Source: Ophioderma brevispina (taxonomy: Eukaryota > Echinodermata > Ophiuroidea > Amphilepidida > Ophiodermatidae). Taken from it: 64,000 bases of DNA. This document shows positions 1 to 11,400 of the stretch, piece by piece. The notes beneath the pieces were generated by a model. The model was not told the DNA's origin and made no database searches. It was given only the letters and a program-made list of their open reading frames with translations. Every line of letters starts with the position of its first letter. Position 1 is the stretch's first letter. Location: NCBI GenBank assembly GCA_023653785.1, contig JAMKCH010019861.1:1-64000 (forward strand). Reading direction: 5' to 3'. The position numbers were made by a program, and so were the translations under genes.

Positions 1-86
1 CTAATAATCAACAATCACATCAGAACACGCAAACATGAGATCCCTTTTAAAAAGAAGAAGATAAATCAATACAGTATTGAAACATT

Positions 87-437
87 AAAGGAGCAACAAG
101 AGATTTCAAGTCATCCATATTTTCTGTGATGTAGTGATTTCATATAGATTAGATGTTCAATAGATTCCCTACCTTTTATTTTGTTACAGAAATAACTTAA
201 AATGAAAACAAAAGGTGATTTGCATATGTTTATATTTCAATAGAAGACATAGGCTGAATTCGTATTTGCTCCTATACGAAATTAGAAATTTCACAATTTT
301 TGTACCAAAGAATCAGTTCTCAGCTTAATCCTTCGGATGGGGATATTTTGGATATAAAGCTTTACTCCAGTGCCAAAATCAGAATTTTCACATTTTTTCG
401 GAACACCTGTTATTTGAAATCTCTTGTTGCACCTTTA
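87..437 (+). repeat. MITE family B, copy 1
   Basis: About 350 bp with terminal inverted repeats, AAAGGAGCAACAAGAGATTT at the left and AAATCTCTTGTTGCACCTTT at the right, flanked by TTAA. No coding potential is seen. A second copy follows almost directly. Confidence 0.8.
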
Positions 438-477
438 AGGCAGCAGGTCACATATATTAAAACATAGACGTATTAGC

Positions 478-827
478 CTGGCAACAAGAGATTTCAAGTC
501 ATCCATATTTTCTGTGATATGTAGTGATTTCATATAGATTAGATGCAAAAATAGCTTCCCAACCTTTTATCTGGTTACAGAAATAACTTAAAATGAAAAC
601 AAAAGGTGATTTGTTAATGCTTATATTTCAATAGAAAACAGGCTGAATTTTGTATTTGCTCCTATACAAAAAGTAGAAATTTCACAATTTTTGTAGCAAA
701 GAAACTGTTCTCAGCTTAATCCTTACAGATGGGGATATTTTTGATAAAGCTTTACACCAGTGCCAAAATCAGTATTTTCAGATTTTTTCAAGACACCTGT
801 TATTTGAAATCTCTTGTTGCACCTTTA
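478..827 (+). repeat. MITE family B, copy 2
   Basis: Same orientation and nearly the same sequence as the copy at 87-437, including the block ending in CTCTTGTTGCACCTTTAA. The left end has lost a few terminal bases. The pair is either a tandem duplication or two insertions. Confidence 0.8.
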
Positions 828-958
828 AGTCTGAGATTAAGTTTATTCTGTAATACTGCTGTAGGAGCTCCATTGAACAGAAGCTCCAATATGCATGTAG
901 TATTCAAGAACCTTCTAGAAGGCCATGCCTACTGCTGCTGTATTTTGTACATACTCAC

Positions 959-1228
959 CACAATCACTAACTTGTAGTCATCACAAATTTGTTTCCAATT
1001 TGGCAACTCCAATGCTCTTCTTCCCAGATATTTAGCTGGATCCACATAGCCTTGCGCAGATGCTTCCTGAACTGCTTCGTAATCACCGTCCCCATTGAAG
1101 GTGTCGGGTAATTTGGTTAAAATCTCAAACTGTCTATCAATTACCAACTTCTTCATAGCAAAATGGATGTGGTTGGTGCAATTAGGCCCATTGGGATTGT
1201 GGAGTCCAATGGGGGTACCTGCTACCAC
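959..1228 (-). CDS. Exon: C-terminal part of LECT2/M23-like domain
   Basis: Ninety codons, phase 0 at both ends, between a pyrimidine-rich acceptor (TTCCTTTACATTGTGGCAG) and a strong donor (GTGAGTATGT). The translation begins VVAGTPIGLH and contains CTNHIHFAMKK at about residues 17-27 and YVDPAKYLGRRAL at about 61-73. In LECT2 and M23 peptidases the HxH motif supplies a zinc ligand and the active-site histidine, and LECT2 ends in a DPxxYL-type segment; both are present in the expected order. It joins the exon ending at 4945 in frame. The last residues (WKQICDDYKLVIV) run into the donor, so at least one more exon lies to the left, probably outside the window. Confidence 0.8.
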
Positions 1229-1270
1229 CTGCCACAATGTAAAGGAATATAATACTTCAGTTGTTACACC

Positions 1271-1553
1271 CAGAGAGTGTTTTGAATCAATCCCATAATG
1301 CATGGCAATGTGCCTATACATATACTGCACTAAAAACATGTCAGTACTTAGAGATAAAAAATGTTCCAAAAGTTCAAGAACCACAGGACATTTCGTGATC
1401 ACACGAAAAAATTCCCTAAGTACTAACACTTTGTGGGCTAAAATGAGGGTTTTTTATGTGTTAAGAATAGGATTTTTGTGGCATCACATGACTCTATTGA
1501 AGTAAACTGTCCCAAAACTGATGCATTGTGGGATTGACTCAATACACCCTCTA
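1271..1553 (+). repeat. MITE family G, copy 1
   Basis: About 285 bp. The left end CAGAGAGTGTTTTGAATCAA and the right end TTGACTCAATACACCCTCT... form imperfect inverted repeats. It lies 42 bp upstream of the acceptor of the exon starting at 1228. Related copies are at 3265 and 26415. Confidence 0.75.
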
Positions 1554-1776
1554 TGTTACACTATTGTCAAGAAGAAATTTAAATTCATTGGTTAGAGGTT
1601 AATGTCTGCATATTTTTAGCTTCAAGCACATTGGCAAAAATGCACACGCGCTAGGTTTGATGAAGAATAATGGCACAAGCCCCACAGGGGGCGAGTGTCA
1701 TTATGAGTCTGGACAAACTGATGCAAGTGCATTGATTTTTTGCCAATGCACAAGAAACTAAAAATATGCAGACATT

Positions 1777-2311
1777 AAAGAGACACTGGCACATTTGAAA
1801 AATAGTGCGCCCTCAAGTTTTTTTCAAAATCGATATTTTTGCATGGTTGTAAAGCTTTTATATACAAAAGCCCTCACCCGAAATGATTAAGACCAAATCA
1901 GCTTCCTTATGGGTAAACAGAACGATTTTATAATTTCGCGTCGCCAGCGACGCTTAATTCAGCAGACGACGAAAATGGCGTTTAACACAAGAACACGCAT
2001 GCCATATGCATGTTTCCCACGCTATGCACACTGTTTGACCGGTCTATAACCTTTGTGGTTTTAATATCAGTGAGTACGAGTCAAAAATATTCATGTAATA
2101 TGTAATATTTGTTGATTAAAGTTATGGAAAACTTAAAAGTTGGCCTACAAATTACCTGGATGTCTTTATCCTCATATCAATGTCCCTATCTGCTTTGGGG
2201 TATGTTATTTTTATGTGTAAATATATCTCTGTTCTTCCAATGGCCTAGACTATCATTTGAGTGCAAATTGAAGAAATTTCATATTTTGTGAAAATGTGCC
2301 AGTGCCGCTTT
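1777..2311 (+). repeat. MITE family D, copy 1
   Basis: About 535 bp, flanked by TTAA, with inverted ends AAAGAGACACTGGCACATTT and AAATGTGCCAGTGCCGCTTT. An inverted relative interrupted by another element is at 27025-27888. No ORF of note. Confidence 0.8.
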
Positions 2312-3264
2312 AACCTAATTCATTAACATTATTACAGCAGACAATTTACAAAGAAAAATCTGAATACGGCATGGAATCCAATACAGTAATGTTCCAAATG
2401 AAAAATTGCAAACACCCTCCCATAAAAATGAATCAATCCAGCATCGCGTGTAAACGTTCTAAGCACACCGCATATGCTCATTAACATACGCACCGTGCAA
2501 TACTAAATATCAATGCATGATTTTTATCCAGTCATATTTCTTCTCTCATTATAAACATTTATGAACGTCGATCAGTAAATGTTGGGCATTTTTTTTTCTT
2601 CCCGATTGAATGTTATATATTTATTTACACTTATGCAACTTAAGAAATGATGCCTACAGCAGGAAAATTTGGTTGTGTAATTATGTGCATTCGGCAATTT
2701 TCAGCACTGATTTTCAGGGAAAATGCTTATATATTGGTGCGCTGCAAATGCCAAAATCAGTGCCAAAAATCACATTTTCTATACACAGATTCTCTCAAAC
2801 CCTATACTATTTATACCCTGAAAATTGCATATATTCTGACCAAAATAAGTTATCAAAACACAACTCAGGAAAATGACAATACAATTTGAAATCCTACTCT
2901 TGGGATATTTTGCCTAAGCAACTTGTCATCCCCACTCCTTTTCAAGAAAACTGACGACATAGCTTTTTAATTTTTGGCCTATTTACAAAATGCGACTACA
3001 CCCTATCTTTTTTTATTTACCAAAACAAGCAACAAATTTTTAAAAAATTAACCTTAACTAAACAGTTATATTTTTTTCAAACTGGCTATACCTATAACTT
3101 AAAGTACAGTATTATTTTTGTTAACACTATCATTGATTCATCTGAAAGAGTCAAAATATTTGACTTTTTTTTATTTTATGATTTAGCAAATCACTGATAA
3201 TGCTTTTAATCAACTTGCCAGAATAACTTCATCATTGCCAAGATACCTCAAAACACACATGTAC
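2312..3264. other. AT-rich intronic sequence, nothing recognised
   Basis: Intronic for the minus-strand gene. I see no splice-bounded open block, RNA gene or clear repeat; short ORFs here have no protein-like features. Confidence 0.5.
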
Positions 3265-3556
3265 CCCAGAGGGTGTTTTGAACCAATCCCATAATGCATT
3301 GCAATGTACCTGTATTGTACTGTACAAAACACATGTCAGTACTTAGGGATAAGTCATCTTCAAGAAGTTTAAAAGCCATAAGACATTTCATGATCATGCT
3401 AAAGATTACCCAAGTACTAATGCTTTGTGGGGTAAAATGAGTGTAAAAGTCAGGGTTTTTATGTGTTTAGAATAGTATTCTTGTGGGATCACATGACCTT
3501 ATTGAGGTGAAATTTCCCAAACTGATGCATTGTGGGATGGATTCAATGATTCCTCT
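3265..3556 (+). repeat. MITE family G, copy 2
   Basis: Same orientation as the copy at 1271, from CCAGAGGGTGTTTTGAACCA to a partly degraded right end near GGATTCAATGATTCCTCTG. Internal match is extended (for example GTACTAATGCTTTGTGGGGT). Confidence 0.75.
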
Positions 3557-3808
3557 GCATATAACCATATGTACAAAACAACAGTTATACAATTTTAATA
3601 CCGCAAGTCGTTTGGCAAAACATTACAAAACCACCCAAATGTTTACAAGCAATACAAATACAAAATACAAATGTCCATACATTTAAATATTGTTGTGATA
3701 AAGCAGATGCACGTATTCTTTTATTAGAAAGAACTTCCGTCCATGCCCCATTCACGCAATATTATGTGTACATACATGTGCCACCTGAACGCAAGTGGTT
3801 TATAGATT

Positions 3809-4173
3809 AAAGAGACATGAGGAGATTTCCAGAAAGAAGCGCCCCCAATTTTTTTTGAACCCGGTCTTTTTGCATATTTGGAATGCTTTCCAATGTATTA
3901 GATCACACCTGAAGTGAATATAAGCTGAATACGCCATCTTTATGTAATAATATGATGATTTAGTACTTTCTGTCGTGCACGACAGAAAGTCAAAGCACAG
4001 TGTTCTATGGGGACAATTACGATAGTCAGGCAAGTTCAAAACAAGGTTTGCTGTTTTCTTTTGTACTTGTTTGTCCAATAAACCTTCGGAATGTTCTTGG
4101 TAAGTGGTCTACAATCGATCCTGTGCAATTTGAGAGAAATTGGTATCCTAAAAAAATCTCCTCCTGTCACTTT
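3809..4173 (+). repeat. MITE family M with perfect central palindrome
   Basis: About 365 bp flanked by TTAA, with inverted ends AAAGAGACATGAGGAGATTT and ...AATCTCCTCCTGTCACTTT. Its centre (3965-3990) is a perfect 26-bp palindrome around TGTCGTGCACGACA. The centre and the text just after it resemble the middle of the family F copy at 48561. Confidence 0.75.
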
Positions 4174-4944
4174 AATTGATACTGCTAATTGGTAGGGTAT
4201 CGTTGGCCAAGCTGTTAAATCCAGTTTTAATGACCGAGCCAGTTGAGCGAATATTTCTCACCGACTTCAATTTTATACAGCATGAGACATAACAATGGTA
4301 GTGCCCAAAGCAGGGGGGTAGGACACGATCTGCTCGATTTGGGCATTGGGATTTCCAAACGTTAATTTGTGAAACTGCTACGTGCATTTACTATGGCAGT
4401 CTCGGTCCCAGTGACATTAAAAAATCATCTCTTAAACCTTTGTTCAAAAGATCTTAGTAATATAATGATATATTAAGAAAAAATTATTGGCTTCAAATTC
4501 CGTCGGGGTTAGTGGATTAACCCTGCTGCAAAATAGTGTAATTTCCAATAACGGTCATTCAGATTTAAATATTCGTGACCAGGCCTAGTCTTTAGTCAAG
4601 GCTGTGTGTAACCGTTCGATATGCGTAAGAGCGCCCTCCTACCGTTAAGTCTTTGAAACAGACTAACACCCGGAAGTTGATGCCGTTTTGAATTTGCTGT
4701 TGCTGTTAGGTTGGCATGTCCTACCCCCCCTGGCCCAAGTGTCAAGGTTACCACTAGTGTATCATTACCTTATTGTGCATACAGTCACCAAAATATATCC
4801 CTTCAATTTGTTTTCACGCATAATAGTAATATCAATTTGTTGATATGATACAACACTTCCAACCAGAACAAAACAAGACATGTCAAATTTGAAAAATGAT
4901 TCATTGTAGCTTTACACACTTTTTAGACTTGTCCCGATACTTAC

Positions 4945-5106
4945 ATTAAAAAAACCTTCAGGTGCATGCCGGATCTCATTAGTAACCCAGATGTTGGAGA
5001 TGATTACTAGCATACCCCTTAAAGCAACCTCTGTAGGCCACAGGTAGACTTCATATTCACTGTTTTCAGTTGGGTATGTAATCACGCCGGGAAATGGAGC
5101 GACAAT
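4945..5106 (-). CDS. Exon: middle of LECT2/M23-like domain
   Basis: Fifty-four codons, phase 0 on both sides, with acceptor TTTTCTTTTCTTTCAG and donor GTAAGTATCG. It starts IVAPFPGVITYPTENSEYEV. After the previous exon's GVDLVVPFLAP this gives the series GVD-(x)-APIVAPFPGVI, which matches the strand that follows the first zinc-binding motif in LECT2 (GVDVLC...VYAPFTGMI). The remaining segment (GMLVIISNIWVTNEI...) would be the core beta strands between the two metal-binding motifs. Both junctions keep the frame. This is one of the best-supported exons in the window. Confidence 0.85.
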
Positions 5107-5155
5107 CTGAAAGAAAAGAAAAGTATTAAATGCCAACAGCTGTTTTACATATTTA

Positions 5156-5340
5156 AAGGTGCAACAAGAGATTTCACATATCAGACGTCGCTTAAAAAAT
5201 CGAAAGTTCTGATTTTTACACTGATGTAAAGCTTTCCATCAAAAATAACCCCATCTGAAAAGATTAAGCTGAGAAATGTTTCTTTGGTACGAAAATTTTG
5301 AAATTTCTACCTATTCGGCCTATGGGGGCACTCTTCAAAA
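5156..5340 (-). repeat. MITE family B, partial copy, inverted
   Basis: Begins AAAGGTGCAACAAGAGATTT after TTTAA and matches the reverse complement of the right half of the family B copies, up to the AAGCTGAGAA block. It lies 50 bp upstream of the acceptor of the exon at 5106. Confidence 0.65.
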
Positions 5341-5773
5341 AATGTGCTAATATTGCTTTGATGTTATATCATTTAATGAGCCAATCAGATGTAGTGTAAG
5401 AAAGATGGCAGACCGCAGGTGTTTAAGGGGTTGCACTACAGGTGGTTCTATTTTAACTGAGATCAATATGTGACCTGCTCTCACAAAACCCGGACAAAGT
5501 CGCTAGATCACTTAAGGAAAAAGTGGTCAATAAACTTGGAAAAAATCAATAGTAAGTAAAAGACAATCTTAGGCAAATGTTGATTTTTGTTGGACAAAAG
5601 GAAATGCAATGTTTACATGTGATACATCATTTTAAAGCTTGTTTTATGAGCATTTAAAATCTGCATATCCCCAAATATTTTACTCACCCCTAGTTCCCCT
5701 CCCCACCCTGGCTGAAAGAAAAATTATGGATTTTTTGTTTTAAAGATCTCCCAATCTTACGGTATTGTTATGC

Positions 5774-5830
5774 TAAAGGGGCACCACATGATCCTCAGCC
5801 TTGACCCCATCTTTCACGCCATCAAACAGT
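5774..5830 (+). repeat. Possible family F MITE end
   Basis: AAAGGGGCACCACATGATCC is close to the left end of the 48561 element (AAAGGGGCATTTGTGATCC). I could not find the opposite end, so this is a fragment at best. Confidence 0.3.
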
Positions 5831-6019
5831 GGTGGCATCAAGGGGGGGAATGGAGGAATTTGCGCCCCTTCAACAACAACACGATACTATACCCAGGATT
5901 TTACTCAGCCTTCAACAAAAGGAAAAAATGGCTGGAAAGCAGGAGTGTTCTTTGCACTTCCTCTGGAAGAGAATTTTGATATGAGCCTTTAGCAGTCAAC
6001 GAAAAGATAAGGAACTCAC

Positions 6020-6197
6020 CGGTGCTAAAAAAGGGACTACTAAATCAACACCTTGATCCTTGTAGTACCCATCGTTGGTTGTTGGATAAAATCCACTTGA
6101 AGGACAGCCCTTGTCTGGTTCTCGGTGTGTACGAGGGAACTTGTAGTGAACCTTAGGTCCAAATATTTTGCTAAATAAGCCCACTGCCCACTGAAAT
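6020..6197 (-). CDS. Exon: start of LECT2/M23-like domain
   Basis: One base plus 59 codons, incoming phase 2, outgoing phase 0, with acceptor TTTTTATTTCCTGATAG and donor GTGAGTTCCT. Translation starts FQWAVGLFSKIFGPKV and ends GYYKDQGVDLVVPFLAP. The DQGVD segment (residues 47-51 of the exon) lines up with the HxGxD zinc motif of M23 peptidases and HQGVD of LECT2, but the first ligand position is Asp rather than His (codon 6056-6058). A cysteine before it (GCPSSGF) suits an extracellular disulfide. It joins the 5106 exon in frame. Its upstream partner is not identified. Confidence 0.8.
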
Positions 6198-6284
6198 CTA
6201 TCAGGAAATAAAAAGCAAACATGTATATGAGTCAAAGCTGTATGACAGACATTGGCTGGCTGTATCTCCCGAGTCCCATCTTCT

Positions 6285-6440
6285 AAAGGTACTTGTTACC
6301 ATTCATTGTTATCATGTTCTCTACTTGATATGAGCGGGGGGGGGGGGGGGGGGCCCTGGACACTTTGTATACACTTGCCACCAAGTTTCGTGGAAACAAC
6401 TTGCCGTTTTGATAGTGAAGCAGATAATGCACTATTAGCA
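6285..6440 (+). repeat. MITE family A, truncated copy
   Basis: AAAGGTACTTGTTACC, GTTCTCTACTTGATATGA and CACCAAGTTTCGTGGAAACA match the first half of the complete family A copies. A run of about 18 G interrupts it and the right half is missing. Confidence 0.6.
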
Positions 6441-6482
6441 TCAGAAGCTTCCAGCGGTGCAATAACGCTGTGCAAGTAAGCA

Positions 6483-7290
6483 TTTAACCGCCAACACTGC
6501 GCAATACGCAAAGATAGGCATTTGACCATGCAACTTGTCAAGCAAATGCTATTTCATTAGTTTTGAAGCCATTGTTAAAAAACTATTTGTCAGTCAGCTT
6601 TCTTTATTTCATAATAATATATGAATATTGGATGGCTTTTTTCCAATTATTACAGAAAATAGTGCCCTTGCCAAGATTAATATAAGGCTTGTCTGTGACT
6701 CGCCCAATATTGATCTAGGCTCAGGCGGATATTTCTGATATCAACCTCAGCCATCCAATCCAGGAGGGAGTGTGGTGCGTGGCGGTGTGGAAGAGGGAGG
6801 GATGGGAGGGATGGAGGAGTAGAGGGGTGGAGGGAGGGGGGGGGGTGGAGGAGCCGGTGGAGGGGTGGAGGGGTGGAGGGAGGGGTGGAGGGTGGGAGGG
6901 GGAGGGGTGGAGGGAGGGAGGGAGGCGGGGTGGATGGGAGGGTGGAGGGAGGGGTGGGGGAGGGAGGGGTGGAGGGGAGGGACGGGGGGGTGGAGAGGTG
7001 GAGGTGGAGAGAGGGGTGGAGTGAGGGAGGGTGGATGTGGAGGGAGGGAGGGAGGGGGGTGGAGGGAGGGAGGGGTGGAGGGAGGGCGGGAGGGGTGGAG
7101 GGAGGGAGGGGTGGAGGGGTGGAGGGGGGGTGGAGGGGTGGAGGGAGGGGTGGATGGAGGGGTGAGTGGTGGAGGGGTGGAGGGAGGGAGGGGTGGAGGA
7201 GGGGTGGAGGGAGGGGTGGGAGGGTGGAGGAGGGGAGGGGGGTGGAGGGGTGGAGGGAGGGAGGGGTGGAGGGAGATACGCTTGTGCATT
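6483..7290. repeat. Duplicated unit 1: unique flank plus GGAGGG/GGGGTGGA tract
   Basis: About 290 bp of non-repetitive sequence followed by roughly 500 bp (6774-7276) of purine-rich GGAGGGAGGGGTGGA-type repeats on the plus strand. The flank recurs at 7300-7580. The long Pro/Ser/Thr and Gly/Arg ORFs in the tract are by-products of the simple repeat. Confidence 0.85.
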
Positions 7291-7299
7291 TGCAATTGA

Positions 7300-7970
7300 G
7301 CAGTACGCCCAACACTGCCCGCAATACGCACAAAAATACAGGTCATTTGACCATGCAACTTGTCAAGCAAAATGCGTTCATTAGTTTTGAAGCCATTTTA
7401 AAAAAATATTTTGTCAAGTCGCTTCTTATTTCATTACTAATAATAATATTGATGGCTTTTTTCCAATTGATTACAGAAAATAGTGCCCTTGCCAAGATAA
7501 TATAAGGCTTGTCTTTGACTCGCCCAAATGTGATTTAGGCTCAGGCGATATTTATGTTATCAACCTCAGCCATCCAATACGGAGGGAGAGGGGTGTTGGG
7601 TGGGTGTGTGGGAGGGAGGGAGAGAGAGGGGGAGGGTAGGGGGTGGAGGGAGGGGATGGAGGGGGGAGGGAGCGGGTGGAGGGAGGGGGGGAGGGAGGGA
7701 GGAGGGGTGGAGGGAGGGGTGGAGTGAGGGGGGAAGGAGGGGTGGAGGGAGGGGGGGAGGGAGGAGGGGTGGGAGAGGGGTGGATGGGAGGGAGGGGTGA
7801 GGGAGGGCAGGGGTGCGGGAGGAGGGGAGGGAGGGAGGGGTGGAGGGAGGACGGGGGTGGAGGGGGGTGGGAGGGTGGAGGGAGGGATGGGGAGGGGTGG
7901 CGGAGGGGTGGAGGATGGGATGGTGAGGGGGGTGGAGGGAGGGAGGGGTGGAGGGAGGGAGCATTTTGCA
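7300..7970. repeat. Duplicated unit 2: same flank plus second purine tract
   Basis: The flank repeats that at 6483-6775 (shared GACCATGCAACTTGTCAAGC, AGAAAATAGTGCCCTTGCCA, CAACCTCAGCCATCCAAT) with indels, and is followed by about 380 bp (7580-7962) of related GGAGGG repeats. The arrangement is a tandem duplication of about 0.8 kb. Confidence 0.85.
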
Positions 7971-8039
7971 TATTAATTGCCGCCATTTTGAAGTTAATGA
8001 GTTCCGATTTATTTAATTCTGTGTACACCCTGTTATACA

Positions 8040-8427
8040 CGACCAAGACAGAAGGCGGCCGGAAACGAAAAAAAAAAAACCGGAAAAAAAGCGGATTGGT
8101 TAGAGAAGACGAAGACAGAGAAGACAGCACAAGCAGCATACTATGCCCGGGAACTAGTTTGGTCAAGGACGATTCGCCTTCAATTGTTCCCAGCGAACTG
8201 TTGAAATATCATAGCATATAAACCACGGACTACGATTATATCGTAATCCAAACAAACTCGGCCGAAAATCCCAAAAACCAACGGGGGCCAGTGCAGTGCT
8301 TGCTGGCAACTGCTGTTGTGGGTCTTCATTGGCATCTGTAAAGCAATTGAAAAGACGAGTGATTGATGAACATGCAGACGGATTTGTGTTTAGCGGATCG
8401 TCTTGGCTAGTGTGTAATTTTTTTCTG
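8040..8427 (+). CDS. Weak candidate coding exon on the plus strand
   Basis: A basic-then-acidic open stretch (KRKKKNRKKSGLVREDEDRE) stops near 8219. With a one-base shift it continues as KQLKRRVIDEHADGFVFSGS up to a GTGAGTGCC donor-like site. CpG content rises across 8040-8700 compared with neighbours, and a start-like ACAACATGGCGCCGAG occurs near 8722. I recognise no family. It could be a first exon with an upstream promoter, a decayed retrocopy, or chance. Confidence 0.2.
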
Positions 8428-8429
8428 TG

Positions 8430-11400
8430 AGTGCCAAAATCTTTGCGGGGGGGTGGGGGTTGTCTTCCATATACGGGCGGCGATGAATCATTCAAGCCTG
8501 GATAGAATGACCAAGCAAAGATGCGATGCAATGACGGATTATTACTGGATCAAGATTTAGTCAAATACAAAAACGGAACAAGACGGTGAGGCTCCGTCAA
8601 GTTAGCAATTTTATTATGGGAAGAGCTTCGCGCGTGGTATTGACTTGTGACCGGTTGCGCCCCCCCTCGGGAAAAATTCTTCGAACCAAAACAATACCTC
8701 AGATCCAAATTAAAACCTCACAACATGGCGCCGAGGTTTGTAACTCATTCATAACTGTAACTTGCTAAAAAAAAATCTGGGTTCTTGGGTTTCCCGTCAG
8801 AATCGCCTAAATGCATCGTTTTCTTTATGCAATGCAATTTCTCACCCCTATATAAAAATGAACAAGTCCTATGAGTGCATTTTAAAAATTAAGGTGCCCC
8901 CTACGTCTCGGTTGACAACAAGTTTTTGACCAATTAGAATTAGAATGCGGTCTATAATACATTTACCCAGATTATGCACAAGCTGAACATATGACATTTA
9001 TTCATCCGTATGGGGCCACCACCAAGAAATATTAACGGTATTGCATGATTAGTGGAGTTTCCCGGGAGTTTTTAAGACGGAAATTCACATGGAAAGGGGA
9101 CGTTTTACCACGTCAGTTTCATTTTTATACTTTGTTTGGAAGTGATATCATATTGCCATGGAAGGTACATCGTTTAGGACAGCATGTTTGAAGTTCAGAA
9201 AGTTGGCACGGGACTATGTGGGGCGGGGCCTGTTGTGATCATGGTGATAGGCTGCTTACATGGCTTAGCCTTACATTTAGCCATGATTATGCATGGCGTG
9301 GGATCTACAAAATTCATTTAGGCTTGGTATGTACATACAAGTCTCTATTCCAGTGTAGTGTGCGCCTGAAATTAGTGGGGCTGGGTACAGCTGACAGTTG
9401 GAGAAGGATATGACATGCATGAATGGCATGGGATGGGGATAGGCTAGGCTAGGCTAGGGCGGGGGCTATGGTCATGTCATGCATGCCCATGTCATAAACG
9501 TTGTTGGGTCATTTGACTGTTTGACTGCAGTGCCAGTGCAGCTCGGTTGGACAACCCATGTCATGTTCACAGTCTTATAAACCAGTAGCCCGGCCAGGTA
9601 GTAGGTGTTTACAATATCAATCAAGAAAAATAATGTGTGAAATACAGATACGCCTTTGGTGGGAAGGAAGACCAATTGCAAACGTTTTTAGTCCCGCCGT
9701 TTAGTCTGCACAGTCAAAACTCAATTAAATTGCGATGATGAAATCGCCTTCCTCAGGAGCCAAAATCTAGGTTCATAGACATAAAAAAGATTCATTTCAA
9801 AAACCTTGACAAATTTAGGTATGAAGATGAAATAATAAATTGCCATTGGGCATGTAGGGTAAAATAATTGTTTTGGAAACTGTTCAATAAACAAACTTTT
9901 TCAGGAATACCTAGACCCAAAGTTCACTGTTGGCTCTATCAAAATTGCAAAGATGGTATGCTTGAGTCTGAAACCTTGTGGTATGGAGAAGGAGGAAGGG
10001 CAAGGGCCAGACGGTTTTATTTTTTTTTTTACGAAATGACACTAAAATATGACCGTTTTCACCGAAAATTGAACCACCATGTCCACCCAACTTCAGCCGC
10101 ATCAGAAAACAACAATGGTGAGGCCTTATTTTTTAAAGGTTACAGGGAATTATAGACCCCTAGTATGTCTCTAAATCACATGAAGGTGAACTCTATGACT
10201 GTGGTGACAATTAGGCCCATCGTCATCAACAGTTCGGGATGAAAACATTAAAAAAAGTTTTAAACCTTTAGCCCAAAAATGAAGGAGGAGGCTAGCTCGA
10301 GAAATAATACTTTTTTTTATGCGGCCGCACATGGGTTAGTGAGCCAGCTGAGATGATGAGTTTAAATTAAGTATCAACGAAAAAAGTGAGGAGGGGCTAA
10401 CCAGAATATTTTTATGCGGCGTACAGGGTTGTGTTCAAAGACAGCGGAGAGTAAAATATCAACGAAATTTCGGAACTTTAAAAACAAAAATACCTGAAAA
10501 TTAAACCAGAGAAGGCCCTTCTTCTTTGAGTACTAGACTAGTCAGCTGTGCTAGTCCTGTGTAGTTCTAAGAAGTTAGTCCGTTGGCATGACCAAGGCTG
10601 TCATGTCCATAGGACATCGAGCCAAGGAGGCCGCGGCCCTGTGGTTTTTACTCAGTGAGAGTGTTCTTCAACTTCTTGTTGCATTGAAAGAACAACAAAA
10701 AGAATCATAAACTTGACAAAAAAAAATCCATTTCGGCTGTCGGTCGATCGATCTGGCTTTCTCATGTTAAGTATATGAACATGACTGTACAGGTACGTTT
10801 GTTATATGTCAGAGGTCATACATGCGGGGATTCCCCAGGTCACTTATGCATAAATTTACATGAAACGGGACCGTCGACCGTTGCACATGGTGATGTCTGT
10901 GGTGATGTAATGGTGTGTGGAGGGTGTGTGGGAGAGAGAATACGATTTGTTTGTTTTGAGTTGGTTTGCACCAAGGCTTGGTTGCATGGGGAGGATGGGG
11001 ACTCTCATTTTTACGATTTATAGTCACTTTAAAAAATAAGGCGCCACTGCCCACGCACTGTTAACTCCTTCCATTATTCAAGTTAAGTTCTATGGCGGTC
11101 ATCTCAAGGTTGAGTTGAGATGTCCTCACCTCGCGGTGATCCCGCTATATGCAAAAATGCAAATCGCAGTTTCTTCCCATGGCTGTGCCGGTAGCGGGGA
11201 AGTTGCAGACCCAGGTGCAGGTGCATGTAGGGGCGATATCTCCGCTCGATTGCCGGTGCAGTCATGCTAGCAATTTGTGGTAGATTTTACGTTGTCCAAA
11301 GGCACCCTTATCCCTCAAGTTCAAACCTATTCAGGACAAGGGGATGAATCTGCCCCAACATCACTCACATGCAGGTTTTATTCCGTTGAGGCTGCCAAAT

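Noticed and set aside
6677..8221. Long Pro/Ser/Thr-rich and Gly/Arg-rich ORFs of 130-218 residues
   Set aside because: They are translations of the GGAGGG simple repeat; all frames are open because of composition and the residues are only those the repeat can encode.
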